A DNA stretch of 64,000 nucleotides from Takakia lepidozioides (Eukaryota > Streptophyta > Takakiopsida > Takakiales > Takakiaceae), in contig CM060731.1 of the NCBI GenBank assembly GCA_030704615.1, positions 1,736,001 through 1,800,000 on the forward strand, written 5' to 3'. The notes beneath the pieces are model-generated. The model was not told where the DNA came from. It saw nothing but the letters and a program-made list of their open reading frames with translations, and did not search any database. Each line of letters opens with the position of its first letter. Within the stretch, counting starts at the first letter, position 1. Position numbers and translations under genes: made by a program. This document shows, one piece after another, positions 11,358-21,800 of the stretch.

Positions 11358-12039
11358 CGGCATATTAGCTAGGGGGGTCGTGGTAAGTTGCGGTGTAGGT
11401 TGGGCTCACTGAACCGCCTACCCGACTGCGGTTAGTGCAGGGGGTCCGTGTCGTACATAATGGCTATGATCACTATCTAAGTCTTACCGGCAAAAAGAAG
11501 TCTCATACTCCTCTTCACAAGGCGAGTTTGCGTTTCTAAATCCTACGATATTCTACAATCTACTCAGTAACCGCCTTCCAAGTCTTTTGTTTTATTGTCT
11601 AATTCCTACCACCTAGGCCCCCGAGCCGCCTATAGCCGGGATATGTTTTAATCCCCCGTAGCTCCACTTCTCCCTCAAATTGGTCAACGTTCGCAACATT
11701 AGAAACTGCTTTCAGCCTCCACCCGCTGTCTCCCAGGAGCGCATTTGTGTTCAACCAGAGTGGTCGACTTGCCGGAATGCTTTAGTAGAGTTGTCAGACT
11801 TCTCATTGCAGGGGGTTCTCATTAGGGTTTTTATTATTGAAAATGTGAGGGGCTTAACGGTTTCGCCAGAAAGTGCCCGCATTCAAGTATTTTGGGTTTC
11901 CGTGTTTTGCAGGATTCCCAGTGTAGGGATGTCATTCCTAAGTGTCCAGTTTGTTTCTGAGGGTTCGCCTCTCTGCAAATTTCATGGCGCACCATGCAGT
12001 TTGCGGCATTGGTTAACTTGTTGATTGGGGCGGGCTTGC
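11358..12039. other. Spacer between TNP2 and ORF2 of CACTA 1
   Basis: A 114-codon plus-strand frame (11680-12024) is present but resembles nothing I know. The region separates the transposase remnant from the second ORF and may contain non-coding or 5' exon sequence of the latter. Confidence 0.3.
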
Positions 12040-14034
12040 AAGCTTTTTCCTCCCAAACCTAAGCGTACTCGCCGTCGACCTCCACTACCCAGTGCTCCAC
12101 CTAGACGTAGCAGAAGGCTGGAAACGATGGCCGTAGAGGCACGCTAGTACCTCGACGAAGAGGACGACGAGGATTTGCTTTGTGTCCTTGCGGGCGAGCA
12201 CACTTGCGATTCCACCGAAGATCTCCTTCGCCATCCAGCTCCTGCACCATCACTTCCCCAAAAACGCCCGTCGTCTGCCAAATCTCCATCTGTAAGCACA
12301 TGCTGACTATGACCCTACACACAGTCAGTTTTTGTGCATTCACTTGATAAACAATACTATGAAGAATCATGCAAATGTACAGTATGAGTATGAGACATTC
12401 TTAGCAGCTCATCAACCAATGTACTTCCGACACAGATTGCCTTGAAAGGTCGAAGCCACAGAAAATCTGCCAGTGGACGTGGCACAAGTTTGGAGCCAAT
12501 CACATTTGGAAGGTTTTCTGCAGAAGACTTTGAAGACTTTTGGGTAATATATAACTGCAAAATCATGTTTCATAAAGTGCCAGTTCAATGGCATTAACTT
12601 CCTCTTTTCCACTTTCGGATTTGCAAATTGCAAGTCTGCAAATCCAGCCCATTGGCAAAGGCTTCATCGTGTAGTCACTTTGGGTTTTACTTCGTGCTTT
12701 TACTTAGAGGTTCATACATAGTGACCTCCCAGTGTACAAGTAAAATGCAATAGACAGGAATGCAATAGACAGGAAGTGACACAAGCATGCCACTGCCAAG
12801 TGACGTCTGCCCCATAGGTAGGCTTGGGAATTCGGCCTGTGATTTTGGCTCAGCCAAAACAATTTCTTTCTGGGGATACAGAGGTGTGGGGTAGAGGGAC
12901 CAACTGAGGGGATGAGGAGCTCCTGATAGTAGGAACACTACAATTGCTCAAGTAAAATGGCAGGTGCAAGGCTCTTCTTTCAAGTTAGAATGACATCTTT
13001 TTTATGCTTAGAATGACTTTAATCTATGAATGGGTTTTAATGCTGTGCAGTCCAGGAAGAAGCGAGCTTCCATCGAAGGCACTGCAGCTGCAGTGGGTAG
13101 TCCATCGGGCCGGGGGTTGTTGAAACAAGTCAACCCTGCTACAAACAAGTCTCCAGGCGCCAAACGGCCACCTCCACGACCTATTCCATAGTACCCTCCG
13201 TACACACATTACCCACATGCCTACCCCACCCCCGATCAGTATGGCGTTGCAGCCCCTTACAACCCGCACATCCAGTACATGCCCCCTCCAAGTGGTTACA
13301 CAGAGCAGCCATATGCCCATTCTCCTCCACCTGTTCCACCTTACCTCCCATACCCTCATGCTTACCCACCATCTACACGACCACCATATCAACCCTTTGG
13401 GCCATACGTTGGGCCGTACCGTCCCGCCCCCCGTTCCCCATGGAAACCCCTAGCAGTCCCACCACCACAGGAGGCAGAGGAAGACATCCCTATGACGAAG
13501 AAGGAGTGAGCTAATGCTTTGAGGCGGGCGAACAGGAGAGCCAAGGCGGAGGCACTTCGAAACCAAGACGCGAGAGAGGAGGATGGACTCCCCCCTCAAG
13601 TGGTTCCGGTTGACAAAGTTGGAGAGCCCATTGGACCAGCACGCAATACCTGGCATGCAGCCCTCAAAGGCCAGATGTGGCGTTTGTGTGACATGTCAAT
13701 GCATATTGCCCAGCAAGATGAAGCTGTCATTGAAGAAATATACATGATTCTAAACTCAACATTTGCGTTCACGCCACGTGCTCTTGACTATGAGCACATG
13801 AGGAAGACACTTGGCGTGGCCTTGAAGACTCAAAGACATGAGATCCATGCAATGTACAATGCAGGCGAGGGGAGGCATGCGCATCTGAAGGAAGCACATT
13901 GGGACAGGCTGGTTTCGTATTGGCAGACACCCGGATTCAGCTCAAAAAGTGCCATCATGAAGGTTGCAAATTCATCAAGGGAGAAGCCCTCAAAAACAGG
14001 ACGTGGTGGCAAGGGAGGCGTTGAGGCGCGCCTT
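12040..14034 (+). pseudogene. CACTA ORF2: basic Pro/Tyr-rich N-terminus plus Transposase_24-like domain
   Basis: Two exons share one frame: one ending at 12291 (donor GTAAGC) and one from 13051 (after CAG) to 14034 (donor GTAAGT), joining in phase 0. Exon 1 has a basic, AT-hook-like stretch (PPKPKRTRRRPP) and an acidic block (YLDEEDDEDLL). Exon 2 has a Pro/Tyr-rich run (about 13200-13460) and then a domain with 'MRKTLGVALKTQRHEIH', 'HWDRLVSYWQTPGFSSKS' and 'GRGGKGGVEARL', the signature of Transposase_24/TNP1-type proteins that accompany plant CACTA transposases and bind element ends. Only in-frame stops at 12145, 13189 and 13507 break about 410 codons, so loss of function looks recent. The intron at 12292-13050 has correct borders. 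Confidence 0.75.
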
Positions 14035-14465
14035 GTAAGTTCAAACATAACTCAATTCTGCCTCTCAAACTTCGTTGTTTGTTGTGACCCCTTGTCTGCA
14101 ATGGGGTGTTCATCTGCTGTTGTGTTCAATTATTTTACGATGACTACGTATAACTTATAGAAGCTGTAAGTATGCATAAGGTGCTACACGCTGTTTCATA
14201 AGCTCATATGAAACAGAATGTAAGCAGTTTGTTGATGCATAAGGTCAATATGCTTACTATGCTTTTAATGTTTAGTTGTAACTGTTGTAATATCCTGCTG
14301 TTCATAGGTTTAATTCGTATTGTTAGTAATTATGTTTCATGTTGCCCAGCAGGATATGCCCATACAGATCCAGTATGTTTAGAACATACTGCTGCAGCTC
14401 GGGAAAGCACTCATAGGCAGGATTATGAGTCATCCGTAGAGGGGTTTTTCTCTATGTGTAAAATG
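14035..14465. other. Intron sequence of CACTA ORF2
   Basis: AT-rich DNA following a GTAAGT donor. No coding frame is evident. A LINE insertion follows directly. Confidence 0.4.
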
Positions 14466-14719
14466 TCTCTTGTCATTCACTGAGGCCTAGTTTTTGGGCA
14501 AATCACACGCAGCAGATTGATGCTTGTGTGAAGGGATTTCTAGAGGATATCTGGAAAACCCGGATTAATTCTTTATATGGAGGTAAGTCTTACTACCAAC
14601 GTCAGCCCCTGACAGAGGTAGGTTCTGTCCCTTTTGTTCCCGCTCAAACTGGGCGCGGGGTCAATGGCCACAAGGCTACGGCAAACAACGTCTTATGAGT
14701 ACAATCTCTTGTCATTCAC
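14466..14719 (+). mobile_element. Young 5'-truncated LINE insertion with 15-bp target-site duplication
   Basis: Positions 14481-14704 match 62272-62495, the 3' end of the LINE at 61-62.5 kb, with only about four differences noted by eye. The direct repeat TCTCTTGTCATTCAC occurs immediately before (14466-14480) and after (14705-14719) the insert, which is the hallmark of target-primed reverse transcription. The insert holds the last 70 or so codons of the LINE ORF in frame with its stop, then ends at GAGTACAA with no long poly(A). It sits in an intron of the CACTA ORF2 gene, so it is younger than CACTA 1. Confidence 0.92.
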
Positions 14720-15777
14720 AGTACAACTTGGTTGCTGAGTCTGTTTGTGGCTTTCAACAATGACTTCATATGTGAGGGAAGTAGCCTACAATCATGTGTG
14801 GGGGAGATTTCTAGTTGGGTTTCACATCATTCGTGGGCTTTCATTTGGACTGTTTGTCTGCAACCAGCTACCATAGGTTGTTGTTCGGTTGTTCATGATG
14901 GAATTATGAGCCTAGTAGTGTGTAGTGGGCGGGCTTGTCATTTAGCATACCGCCATGTAAATTGGGTAGACTCCGCGATGATCACTCTTGTGGGGAGATG
15001 ATGTTGTGCAGGCAGTATGGCAAAATCCAAGTATGAGCGTGAGTGTGAGTGTTGACATGTCATTTGGTGGTCATTAACTTAGTGCCAGGGTTTGGTGGTG
15101 ATTACTCTTGTGCATTAGCTGCATTGGTCAGTCTCTCTGTATTACTGCAGCGATAGCGACTTCGTTATATTTATCATGAACTTAATATTGTAATCAGTTT
15201 TTCTGTGGAAATGGCATGTGAGTTTTTCTTGATTAGGTAGTGTGGATTTCATCACATGTAGGCACAATGCTGCTCCAGAACCCATGCTATGGGCAGAATG
15301 GGTGTCAGTGATGTAAAATTGCTACAACAGGTTTTTTTTACTTATGTCACACTTAGCATACTGAGCATAATAAATATCTATTGTAGTAGCTTATATGGAT
15401 GTATGAGACAGGTCTGCAAGAGCTGCTATGGTTGTATATTATAACTGCTACAGTATAGTGGTTGCATATAGTTCACCTGTCTCACAAACCTTTGTACAAT
15501 CACTATTGTCCCAGAATTCTATGTCCCTTGTCATGGATCAGCCTGCTAGCATACTGAGTTGGTACATGATTAATGCAGGCCGCGGAATGAGGCCGAAGTC
15601 CATCGTTGCATGAAATCCAGGAAGGTTCAGTAAGCAGAACCCTGACCAGCGAGCGGATGGTGAGATCCACGCTCTCATGCCTTCTCCCTTTTTTTCTTCA
15701 TTCTTTGTTTATTGGCCTTTTCCCTACATGTGGCATCATGTTTTCATGCTGTTCACGGGGTTACCTGGACATGGCAG
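14720..15777. other. Intron-like DNA of CACTA ORF2 with one possible small exon
   Basis: Mostly AT-rich DNA without a long frame. At about 15582-15690 short pieces such as 'RNEAEVHRCMKSRKVQ' and 'DQRADGEIHALMPSP' resemble the middle of Transposase_24 proteins, so a small exon with frameshifts is likely there. Confidence 0.4.
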
Positions 15778-16044
15778 GAGGGAACCTCTGCGTATTCAGC
15801 GATTGCTCGCAAAGTGGAGGATATGGAAAGAGCACAGGGTGTTCAACATGAAGATATAATGGATTTGAAGGCCACAATATCGCATGTGATGATGTACGAG
15901 AAGGCCATTGCCGACAAATTTGGGATAAGCATATCTTCACCTGCCTTTGTGGGGTGTTTGCTGCAAACAGTTCCTGCATCGCTGGCCCTTCAGCGTCAAG
16001 ATGCCTGGAGGACAGGTTTGACACATCTGCCATGTCACCAGTAA
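15778..16044 (+). pseudogene. C-terminal exon of the Transposase_24-like ORF2
   Basis: After an acceptor CAG (15775-15777) the frame reads EGTSAYSAIARKVEDMERAQ and continues as a Lys/Glu/Met-rich helix to about residue 55, matching the coiled-coil tail that ends Transposase_24-type proteins and probably mediates multimerisation. Past about 15940 two frames compete: one stops at 16044 and the other stays open to 16277, just before the FCP1-like exon. A frameshift or extra splice is therefore likely. The exon is in the same orientation as the ORF2 exons at 12040-14034. Confidence 0.6.
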
Positions 16045-16288
16045 CGTCACTTCAGTTACTCCATGCGAGGATGATATGCAGGTGGAGCATGTTGCCCGTC
16101 GAGGAACTTGCGCCCCCTCCTGCAGGTCTGTCACACTGTGCGTTACTGAAGGCCCCTGCAGTACTCCAGACAGCTGCAGACGTGGTGGGTGCTTCCGAGA
16201 CAACCCTGGACATTGACCTTATTCCCAAGCAGGCCGATATTACCCAAGCACCCATGGTTGCGACGACCTTTATTTGATGCAGCAGCAG

Positions 16289-17180
16289 GTCGTGAACACT
16301 GTAGTGGAGCACAACAAGTATTTGCTCATTCTAGATATTAATGGCTTGTTGTGTGAGTGCGTCCATGTCGGTCATAGTAATGCGTATGTGGTTCCAAATG
16401 GCCTTGTGCACAAATTATGTGGTAGCAAGATGGTCGTCGTAAGGCCTGGTTGCAAAGCATTTTTGGACAAGTGTTTTGAATACTTTGAAGTGGCAGCTTG
16501 GTCTTGTATGCAACCACGTAACTTCATACCCACAGTGGACTGGATTTTCCATGGGCACAGTGACCTTGCATTCAAGTGGGATGGGGGATATTGTGAGCAG
16601 TCCACAGAGATGGATGGGAGCCTGCCCATGAAACCACGATTTTTCAAGAACTTCTCTGCTGTTTGGCGGGACAACTGTGACTGGAATCCCCAAAATACTC
16701 TTCTTGTTGACGACACGCCGCAGAAGGGTTCGAAGAATCCTGAACAGAGTGCAATTTACCCAATGCCTTGGAGAAGTCATTCTGCAGATGCAAGCCATGA
16801 TACTTTTCTCATGCAAACCTTATGGCCCTTCTTGGAGGGGGCAGCTAAGGCTCCGAGCATTCCAAAATATCTGCAAGGGCAACCGGCATTTGGGCAACAA
16901 GCTATCAGCCCTCGTCCCATTCAGCCTCGGCAGGTAACATACTTAGTCTTCATTTGAGACATTGGTAGAGATTAGACTGTTTGTTGGTTCACTCCCTTCT
17001 ACATTTGCCACCCCCCTTCGTGCTTTACAATGTGCGATTATTAACTGTTGTGATTTTGGTGCTTGTTGGTTGGTTGTAGGTGCTTGGCCAGGAACAAGTC
17101 GCCCCAGGTGAAAGGGCAGCACACCTTCAGCCTTTCAGGAAGCCGACACAGACACCAATGATCCCTGATTCGCAAAATGG
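16289..17180 (+). CDS. FCP1/NIF-like HAD phosphatase domain carried in CACTA 1
   Basis: Exon 16289-16933 (acceptor CAG, donor GTAACA) codes for 215 residues of an FCP1-homology (HAD-family) domain; exon 17080-17180 follows in phase. Family members remove phosphate from the RNA polymerase II tail or other proteins. Motif I is LLILDINGLL near residue 16 (Asp-x-Asn instead of the catalytic DxDx(T/V)). 'VVRPGCKAFLDKCFEYFEVA' and 'WSCMQPRN' follow at the usual spacing, and motif III is 'NTLLVDDTPQKG' with 'NPEQSAIYPMPW'. The end resembles the 'PFGQ' tail of plant FCP1-like proteins. Asn in motif I and loss of the usual Thr/Val suggest weak or no phosphatase activity, although I recall plant paralogues with LDLNG. 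No stop lies inside the domain, unlike the flanking transposon ORFs. It lies inside the CACTA limits in the same orientation, so it is either captured cargo or an ORF2 fusion. Confidence 0.7.
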
Positions 17181-17249
17181 GTAAGTCTATGCATCTACTA
17201 TTCCCCCTTGCCCGACCTGCATAGATCAGTTCTTATTAGCTCATTGCAG

Positions 17250-17578
17250 ACCATATAGACATAATATGTTGGGGGAATCGTGTTCCCAAATTTCTCATGC
17301 AATGTGGGGGTGGATGGCAGTTCATGGTGACAGTGTCCAGATCTACAGCCGGATCTGGCCACATTGTTGGTCACCAAGGGATGGAGGTGAGTGAAAGGTA
17401 CCCTGATGTGCCAGAAGGCTATGTGGCCATCCACATTGATGATGTCCGCATTCCCAATGCCCCTATACCGTATCACAACAAATCCATGAAGCCTCATCAC
17501 ACAGAGTTGGGAGACATTGTAGGTTATATTACTGTGTGGAGTGACAAACTAGTGAAGGCCTTGCAGAAGAAGAGATGA
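17250..17578 (+). pseudogene. Terminal domain of the CACTA accessory protein (DUF8039-like, tentative)
   Basis: After a possible acceptor CAG (17247-17249) one frame reads about 50 residues to a stop near 17397. A second frame from about 17297 to 17578 reads 'YVAIHIDDVRIPNAPIPYH' and 'ELGDIVGYITVWSDKLVKAL' and then stops. The second resembles the small beta-rich domain that closes many plant Transposase_24 proteins, where a 'V+V+.+...A.LP+P' strand is followed by '+G..++WP..L+'. The match is by eye and weak. A frameshift between the two frames is probable. Confidence 0.4.
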
Positions 17579-18169
17579 GACAAGTCGTTTATTGCTAGCA
17601 TTGTGGATTCCATGCGGATTTCCACCTCTAGAGTGTGCGGATTTTGCAACTTTGGTAACTTGAAGAAGCGACAGATAGTTTGAATTGACCGTCCAATTTT
17701 GATAGCAATGAATTATCTGCATTTCCTCATGCATGTTGTTGTGCACTACTGCCTCATTTATGTGATATGCTATAATAGGTGGTATGTCCCTTTTGCACAC
17801 ACGGTGGTTGGTTATGTTGCGGCTAGGACATGTGGTTGGCAATGGCGCTGCTGGATGGTGATGTTTATATTGTTCATGCACTTTGTGAATTTTGTCGATC
17901 CCATATTTGTGCCTTTAGTCTTGCTAGATACAGGATTGTGGTCCTATATTCCTTTGGGCATTCCATGGGTTCGCATGTCTTGGTTGAGCAAGAGTTGTGG
18001 GGACAACTCCCTGGTTGGTCAATGCAGTTGTCAAACCTTGTGTGGCATGTACACGTGTCCGTCCACATGCCAACCTGAGGGCCCTATGGCCACTTGGTCC
18101 TATGACTTCGTATGCAAATCCCACAGTCATCTGTATGTCTACGTCGCACCATGTGAGGTTTAAAGGTTC
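17579..18169. other. Non-coding part of CACTA 1
   Basis: A plus-strand frame (17699-18163) exists but is rich in Cys, Val, Trp and Tyr without any motif, and I treat it as chance. The DNA joins the last accessory exon to the subterminal array. Confidence 0.3.
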
Positions 18170-18783
18170 GAGCACGTGGCACCACCCGAGACGACCACGT
18201 CATCATGGAATCCCTTGTTCTTTGAATCTACGGTACTGCGCCAATCATATGCATGACTAGTAGGAATCCACCGCAGGTCAGGAGAGTCCAACACATGGGC
18301 ACTCACGGTCCCACCACGTACACGTGCCACGTGGTGTTCCCTCATCCCCCCCCCCCCCGCCTCCCGCCAAAGCGACACGTGTCAAACACACGAGGAAGCA
18401 CGTGTTGGAACCAAGACGGGGCACATGCCGGCGTTTGATTCCGTCCTTGGCAGTCACAGTTCGCAGGCAGGGAGGACCTCGCCGTCTAACATGTGGCATG
18501 TTCTGTAGACTGCACGTGTCTCTCTTACACAACAGCTGACATGGTGGCCACTATCCGTTCAATCATTCAGTAAAGCCAACGTGTATGACTATGAGCACGC
18601 TGCTTAGGCGCCACATCACACAAAGCCCAACGACTGTCACTTATGACTCCGTGGCAGCCACGACTACCATGTCACAACTAACTAGGCTTTTACGTCAGCA
18701 GAGTCAGGAAGTCGTAAATGGCTTTCATAACTGCATTTGCAGTCATAACACAGAGTCCTAAAAGCCAACTTTTCTTATAGTGC
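18170..18783 (+). repeat. CACTA 1 right subterminal array and terminal inverted repeat end
   Basis: Short motifs built on ACGTG recur in both orientations: CACGTGGCACC (18174), CCACGTCAT, ACACGTGCCACGTGG (near 18320), ACACGTGTC (near 18375), GCACGTGTTGG (near 18400), ATGTGGCATG (near 18490), GCACGTGTCTC (near 18510), AACGTGTATG (near 18580) and ACGTCAGCAG (near 18690). CACTA elements use such subterminal repeats as binding sites for the TNP1/TNPA-type protein. The array ends at TTTTCTTATAGTG (18771-18783), an inverted CACTA terminus, beyond which the pattern stops. A C-run lies at 18348-18358. Confidence 0.7.
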
Positions 18784-20529
18784 TCCCCCACCCGTACATC
18801 TCTCAACTCTACGACATCCTTGCGAGGCCTCTTTTTCTTCTTTGGGGGTTCTAATGATAGGTCTTTTCCCTTCCCAACAATATCCTCACTTTCTTTCTCT
18901 CTACCTGCGTCTCTCTCTAGCCCCCTCATCAATGACAAGTGGGACCTCTAGGGGCCGTGCCCCCATCGTGTAACTCTGCATTGAGCTAAAGGAGGCCGCA
19001 CCCTGCAAAGCAAACACATGCCAGTAAAATCAACCACCTAATTTATTCATCTTTTAAAATTTACAAGTTCAAAAAAGATGAGAAAAACTAAGAACAAATC
19101 TGGATATGATATATTTACCTGGTGGTTAGAGGCAACGGTCGCCGCAATGGGAATGCCCAATTGCGCCAAGAGTGCCGCCTTATCGGTGGGAGAGGCGGCA
19201 TTCCAAGTTGGCAAGAGGTTCCCGGCATCCACCAAACGACGCCTGGTCGAGGTGGAGACACCCCCGGTGCTGCCATGAACATGTGAGGGAGAGGGTGCCG
19301 CACCACCAGGGATAAAGATAACATAGCTGCTGCCGCAACCTCGGCGGCGGCCTCATGTTGCCATGATGAACTATCCCTGGCATCACCACCCTCCTCCACC
19401 TCTGACCGCAACCCATGGAGCAAAGTCCGCTCGACCCTCTCCCTCTCTCATGCCTCAAGCACGGCTACCCGTGAACGTTCCGGGACAACCTTCATATGCA
19501 AATTAGGGCTAGGGCCATCCGGGATATCGAGATAACCCTTCCTAGGGCCCTCTTGAATAATTCGGGGATATGCAGGTGGTGTACGCCCTACCTCTAACTC
19601 ACCGGCATGAGCAGATGGAATTGCAGGGGAGGCACTCACAAGATGCTGCAAGGAGGTGGTAGAGATGGTACCATAGAAATTTGCCTTAATTTTGCCGGAG
19701 GGACTAGCCGAAGGGCCGGGGGGCCTGCCGCCGGGGGGACTCCGGGGGCAGCAATATTAGCCGGGGCAGGACCAGCAGCCGCGGGGAGTGGGGAGGCAGA
19801 GACATGGGGCCTGAGCCGGAGATTAGCAGAGCTGAAAAGCAGGGGTTGATTTGTCTGGTAGGCTAATTGAATGCGAACTTGACTGCCGACTGCTCCATTA
19901 CGGTTGACATGTGAAGGTATGATTTCTCAAGAGGCAAGTTGTCTGTCTTTATGTGGTCCTGCAATGTGGTCCGACAGAAGCCCTAGACATTTGCAAGGCG
20001 AATGCACTCGCCCAAGAGGATGGTGGGAATATGCTTTCCTCAGGAAGGCACCGTTGATTACAATCAGGTTTTAGTAGCTGGCTCATCGTGAGACCACCCA
20101 TTTGTAAAACTTTGAAATTGTAGTACTTGGACCTCCATTGTTATACGTACATCAGTGAATGCCAACCCTGCTGCTCCCATGTAACGCACTCGGCAGCCAC
20201 GAACGAGTAATGCGCGGGGCCAAATCCAGGTTATCATGTCGTTTCTTCTTCCCGAAGGAGGGCGACGAGGGGTCTTGTCCTCATCCCAGGCCATGCCTAC
20301 AATGCAAACAAATGCCCATGACCTCAAAAGAAGCAAAAAAAATAGGGATGGTACCATATAACATATTAACAAACAAACAAAACATAAAAAATAAATAAAA
20401 TTGAACCCTAACTAACAAACAAAGAAAAGTAACTAAAGTAACAAAAAATTAAAATTAAACCCTCATGAACAAACAAACATCCAAGCCCCTAAGCTAATTA
20501 ACACTGAACCAACTAAGCTAAGTCACTAA
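18784..20529 (-). pseudogene. Degenerate minus-strand reading frames, unrecognised
   Basis: Several minus-strand pieces read like coding DNA but in shifting frames. From right to left: 'GMAWDEDKTPRRPPSGRR' to 'FTNGWSHDEPATKT' (20297-20066), a Pro/Ala-rich stretch (19850-19700), 'FYGTISTTSLQHLVSASP' to 'VVPERSRVAVLEA' (19680-19450) and 'RRRLVDAGNLLPTWNAASPT' (19235-19130) followed by a donor-like GTAAAT. I recognise no family. Composition and setting suggest another transposon's accessory ORF, possibly a third CACTA ORF2. Confidence 0.3.
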
Positions 20530-20762
20530 GTAACAATTTTTATTTTATTTTTCTGAAGGGAAAACACCCAGGAGCTCACAAATCAGGCCCCTTGATAGTG
20601 AGAGGAGAAAATAACCTCTTTCACAGTAACCTCCTCGTGAAGGCTTTCTGATGGAACACCGCAGGGAAGGGGGAGAAGAGCATACCATACCCGTCAAGTT
20701 GCAGGATTTGACCCTAGCAAATCTGGCTGGCACTCAATGCACTAACCAACTGAGCTACGGAC
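20530..20762 (-). mobile_element. tRNA-derived SINE
   Basis: On the minus strand, starting at 20762, GTCCGTAGCTCAGTTGGTTA contains a good tRNA A box (TAGCTCAGTTGG). About 45 bases on, GGGTCAAATCC is close to the B box GGTTCRANYCC. The T and acceptor stems do not close well, so it is no longer a tRNA. About 145 bases of unrelated sequence and an A-rich tail (AAAAATAAAATAAAAATT on the minus strand, near 20535-20552) follow. Internal Pol III promoter, unrelated body and A-rich tail make a SINE the best reading. The alternative is a decayed tRNA pseudogene. Confidence 0.65.
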
Positions 20763-20984
20763 TGCTGGTGTAACAAAACCCACCAACCAAACAATTAAAA
20801 TCAGGCAAAAAAAACAGAATTTGATTTTTTAGATAGCCGTTAGTGGGGCTGTATTGGAGGTAGGCGCGGCACTTACTTAGTGAGTGAGAGAGCGAGCAGC
20901 CGAGCTGCACAGCAGGCAAGTACACGTCAGGGGGCGAGCAACACACCAAAAAAAAAAAAGCCCCCTTGCGCGAGCTGCGTTTTG

Positions 20985-21800
20985 ACAGCCGCAGGGGGGT
21001 TGCGCGGGTACCTGCGCACAAGCAAGCAAGAGGGGGCGAAGAAGCAAGCAAGCGAGGGGGCGAAGAAACACAAAAGAAAAAAAAAAACAGCCCCCGGGGC
21101 CAGAATTACTCACCTGCAGCGAGCAGGTGAGAGCCGCAGGGGGGTTGGGCGCCTTTCTGCAAGCGAGAAAGCAACATGGGGCGAAGAAGCAAGCAAGCGA
21201 GGGGGCGAAGAAACACAAAAGAAAACAAAATAGCCCTGGGGGCAAAATTACTCACTTCAGCGAGCAGGTGAGAGCCGCGGGGGGGTTGGGCGCCTTTCTG
21301 CAAGCAAGCAAGCAACAGGGGGCGGCGAAGAAACACAAAAGAAAAGAAAATAGCCCCCGGGGGCAGAATTACTCACCTGCAGTGAGGAGGTGAGAGCCGC
21401 AGGGGGGGTTGGGCGCCTTTCTGCGCACGAGCAAGCAACAAGGGGTGAAGAAGCAAGCAAGCGAGGGGGGCCAAAGCAGGATTTTTTTTTTTTTAAAACC
21501 CCTTGCAAGCTGCGTTTGCACAGCCGCAGGGGGGTTGGGGGGCTCACTGCACCCGAAGTAGGGCTCGGGCGCGTAGGGAAGCAAGCAGGCGGGGGGGGGG
21601 GGGGGGGGGGACCTTGGGGGCGAATCAACACAAAAGAAAAAAAAAATAGCCCCCGGGGGCGGAATAGCTCACCTGCAGCGAGCAGGTGACAGACGCAGGG
21701 GGGTTGTTTGGCTTTCTGCGCGCAAGCAAGCAACAGGGGGCGAAGGGAAGCAAACAGGCGGGGGGGGGGGGGGGGGGGGGTGTTACGAATTCACAAAACA
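20985..21800. repeat. Minisatellite of about six units (120-165 bp) with an embedded hairpin
   Basis: Units begin near 20985, 21130, 21271, 21393, 21522 and 21688 with GCCGCAGGGGGGTTG or a variant. Each carries 'AAGCAAGCAAGCGAGGGGGCGAAGAA', an A-rich segment and 'AGCCCCCGGGGGC'-type GC blocks, although some units lack parts. At most unit junctions CTCACCTGCAGCGAGCAGGTGAG forms a perfect 9-bp stem with a 5-base loop (near 21110; variants near 21250, 21371 and 21668). Two poly-G runs of about 20 bases (21591-21610, 21761-21780) interrupt units 5 and 6. Frames are open on both strands because of the composition, which I do not read as genes. Confidence 0.85.

Larger units (their letters stand above)
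9836..18783 (+). mobile_element. CACTA element 1 (left end truncated, right end intact)
   Basis: TNP2 remnants (9836-11357), a second ORF of Transposase_24 type (12040-16044) and an ACGTG-rich subterminal array (18170-18783) follow one another in the order expected for a CACTA element. The right end reads TTTTCTTATAGTG, whose reverse complement CACTATAAGAAAA is a typical CACTA terminus. I found no matching left end upstream of 9836, so the left boundary is the first recognisable coding. A LINE is nested at 14481-14704. The FCP1-like exons at 16289 lie inside these limits. Confidence 0.7.

Noticed and set aside
17699-18163. 154-codon plus-strand frame after the CACTA accessory exons
   Set aside because: Unusual Cys/Trp-rich composition with no motif and overlapping frames on the other strand; treated as chance.
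20690-20762. Functional tRNA gene on the minus strand
   Set aside because: A box is good, but the T arm and acceptor stem do not pair and the B box is off consensus; a SINE head fits better.
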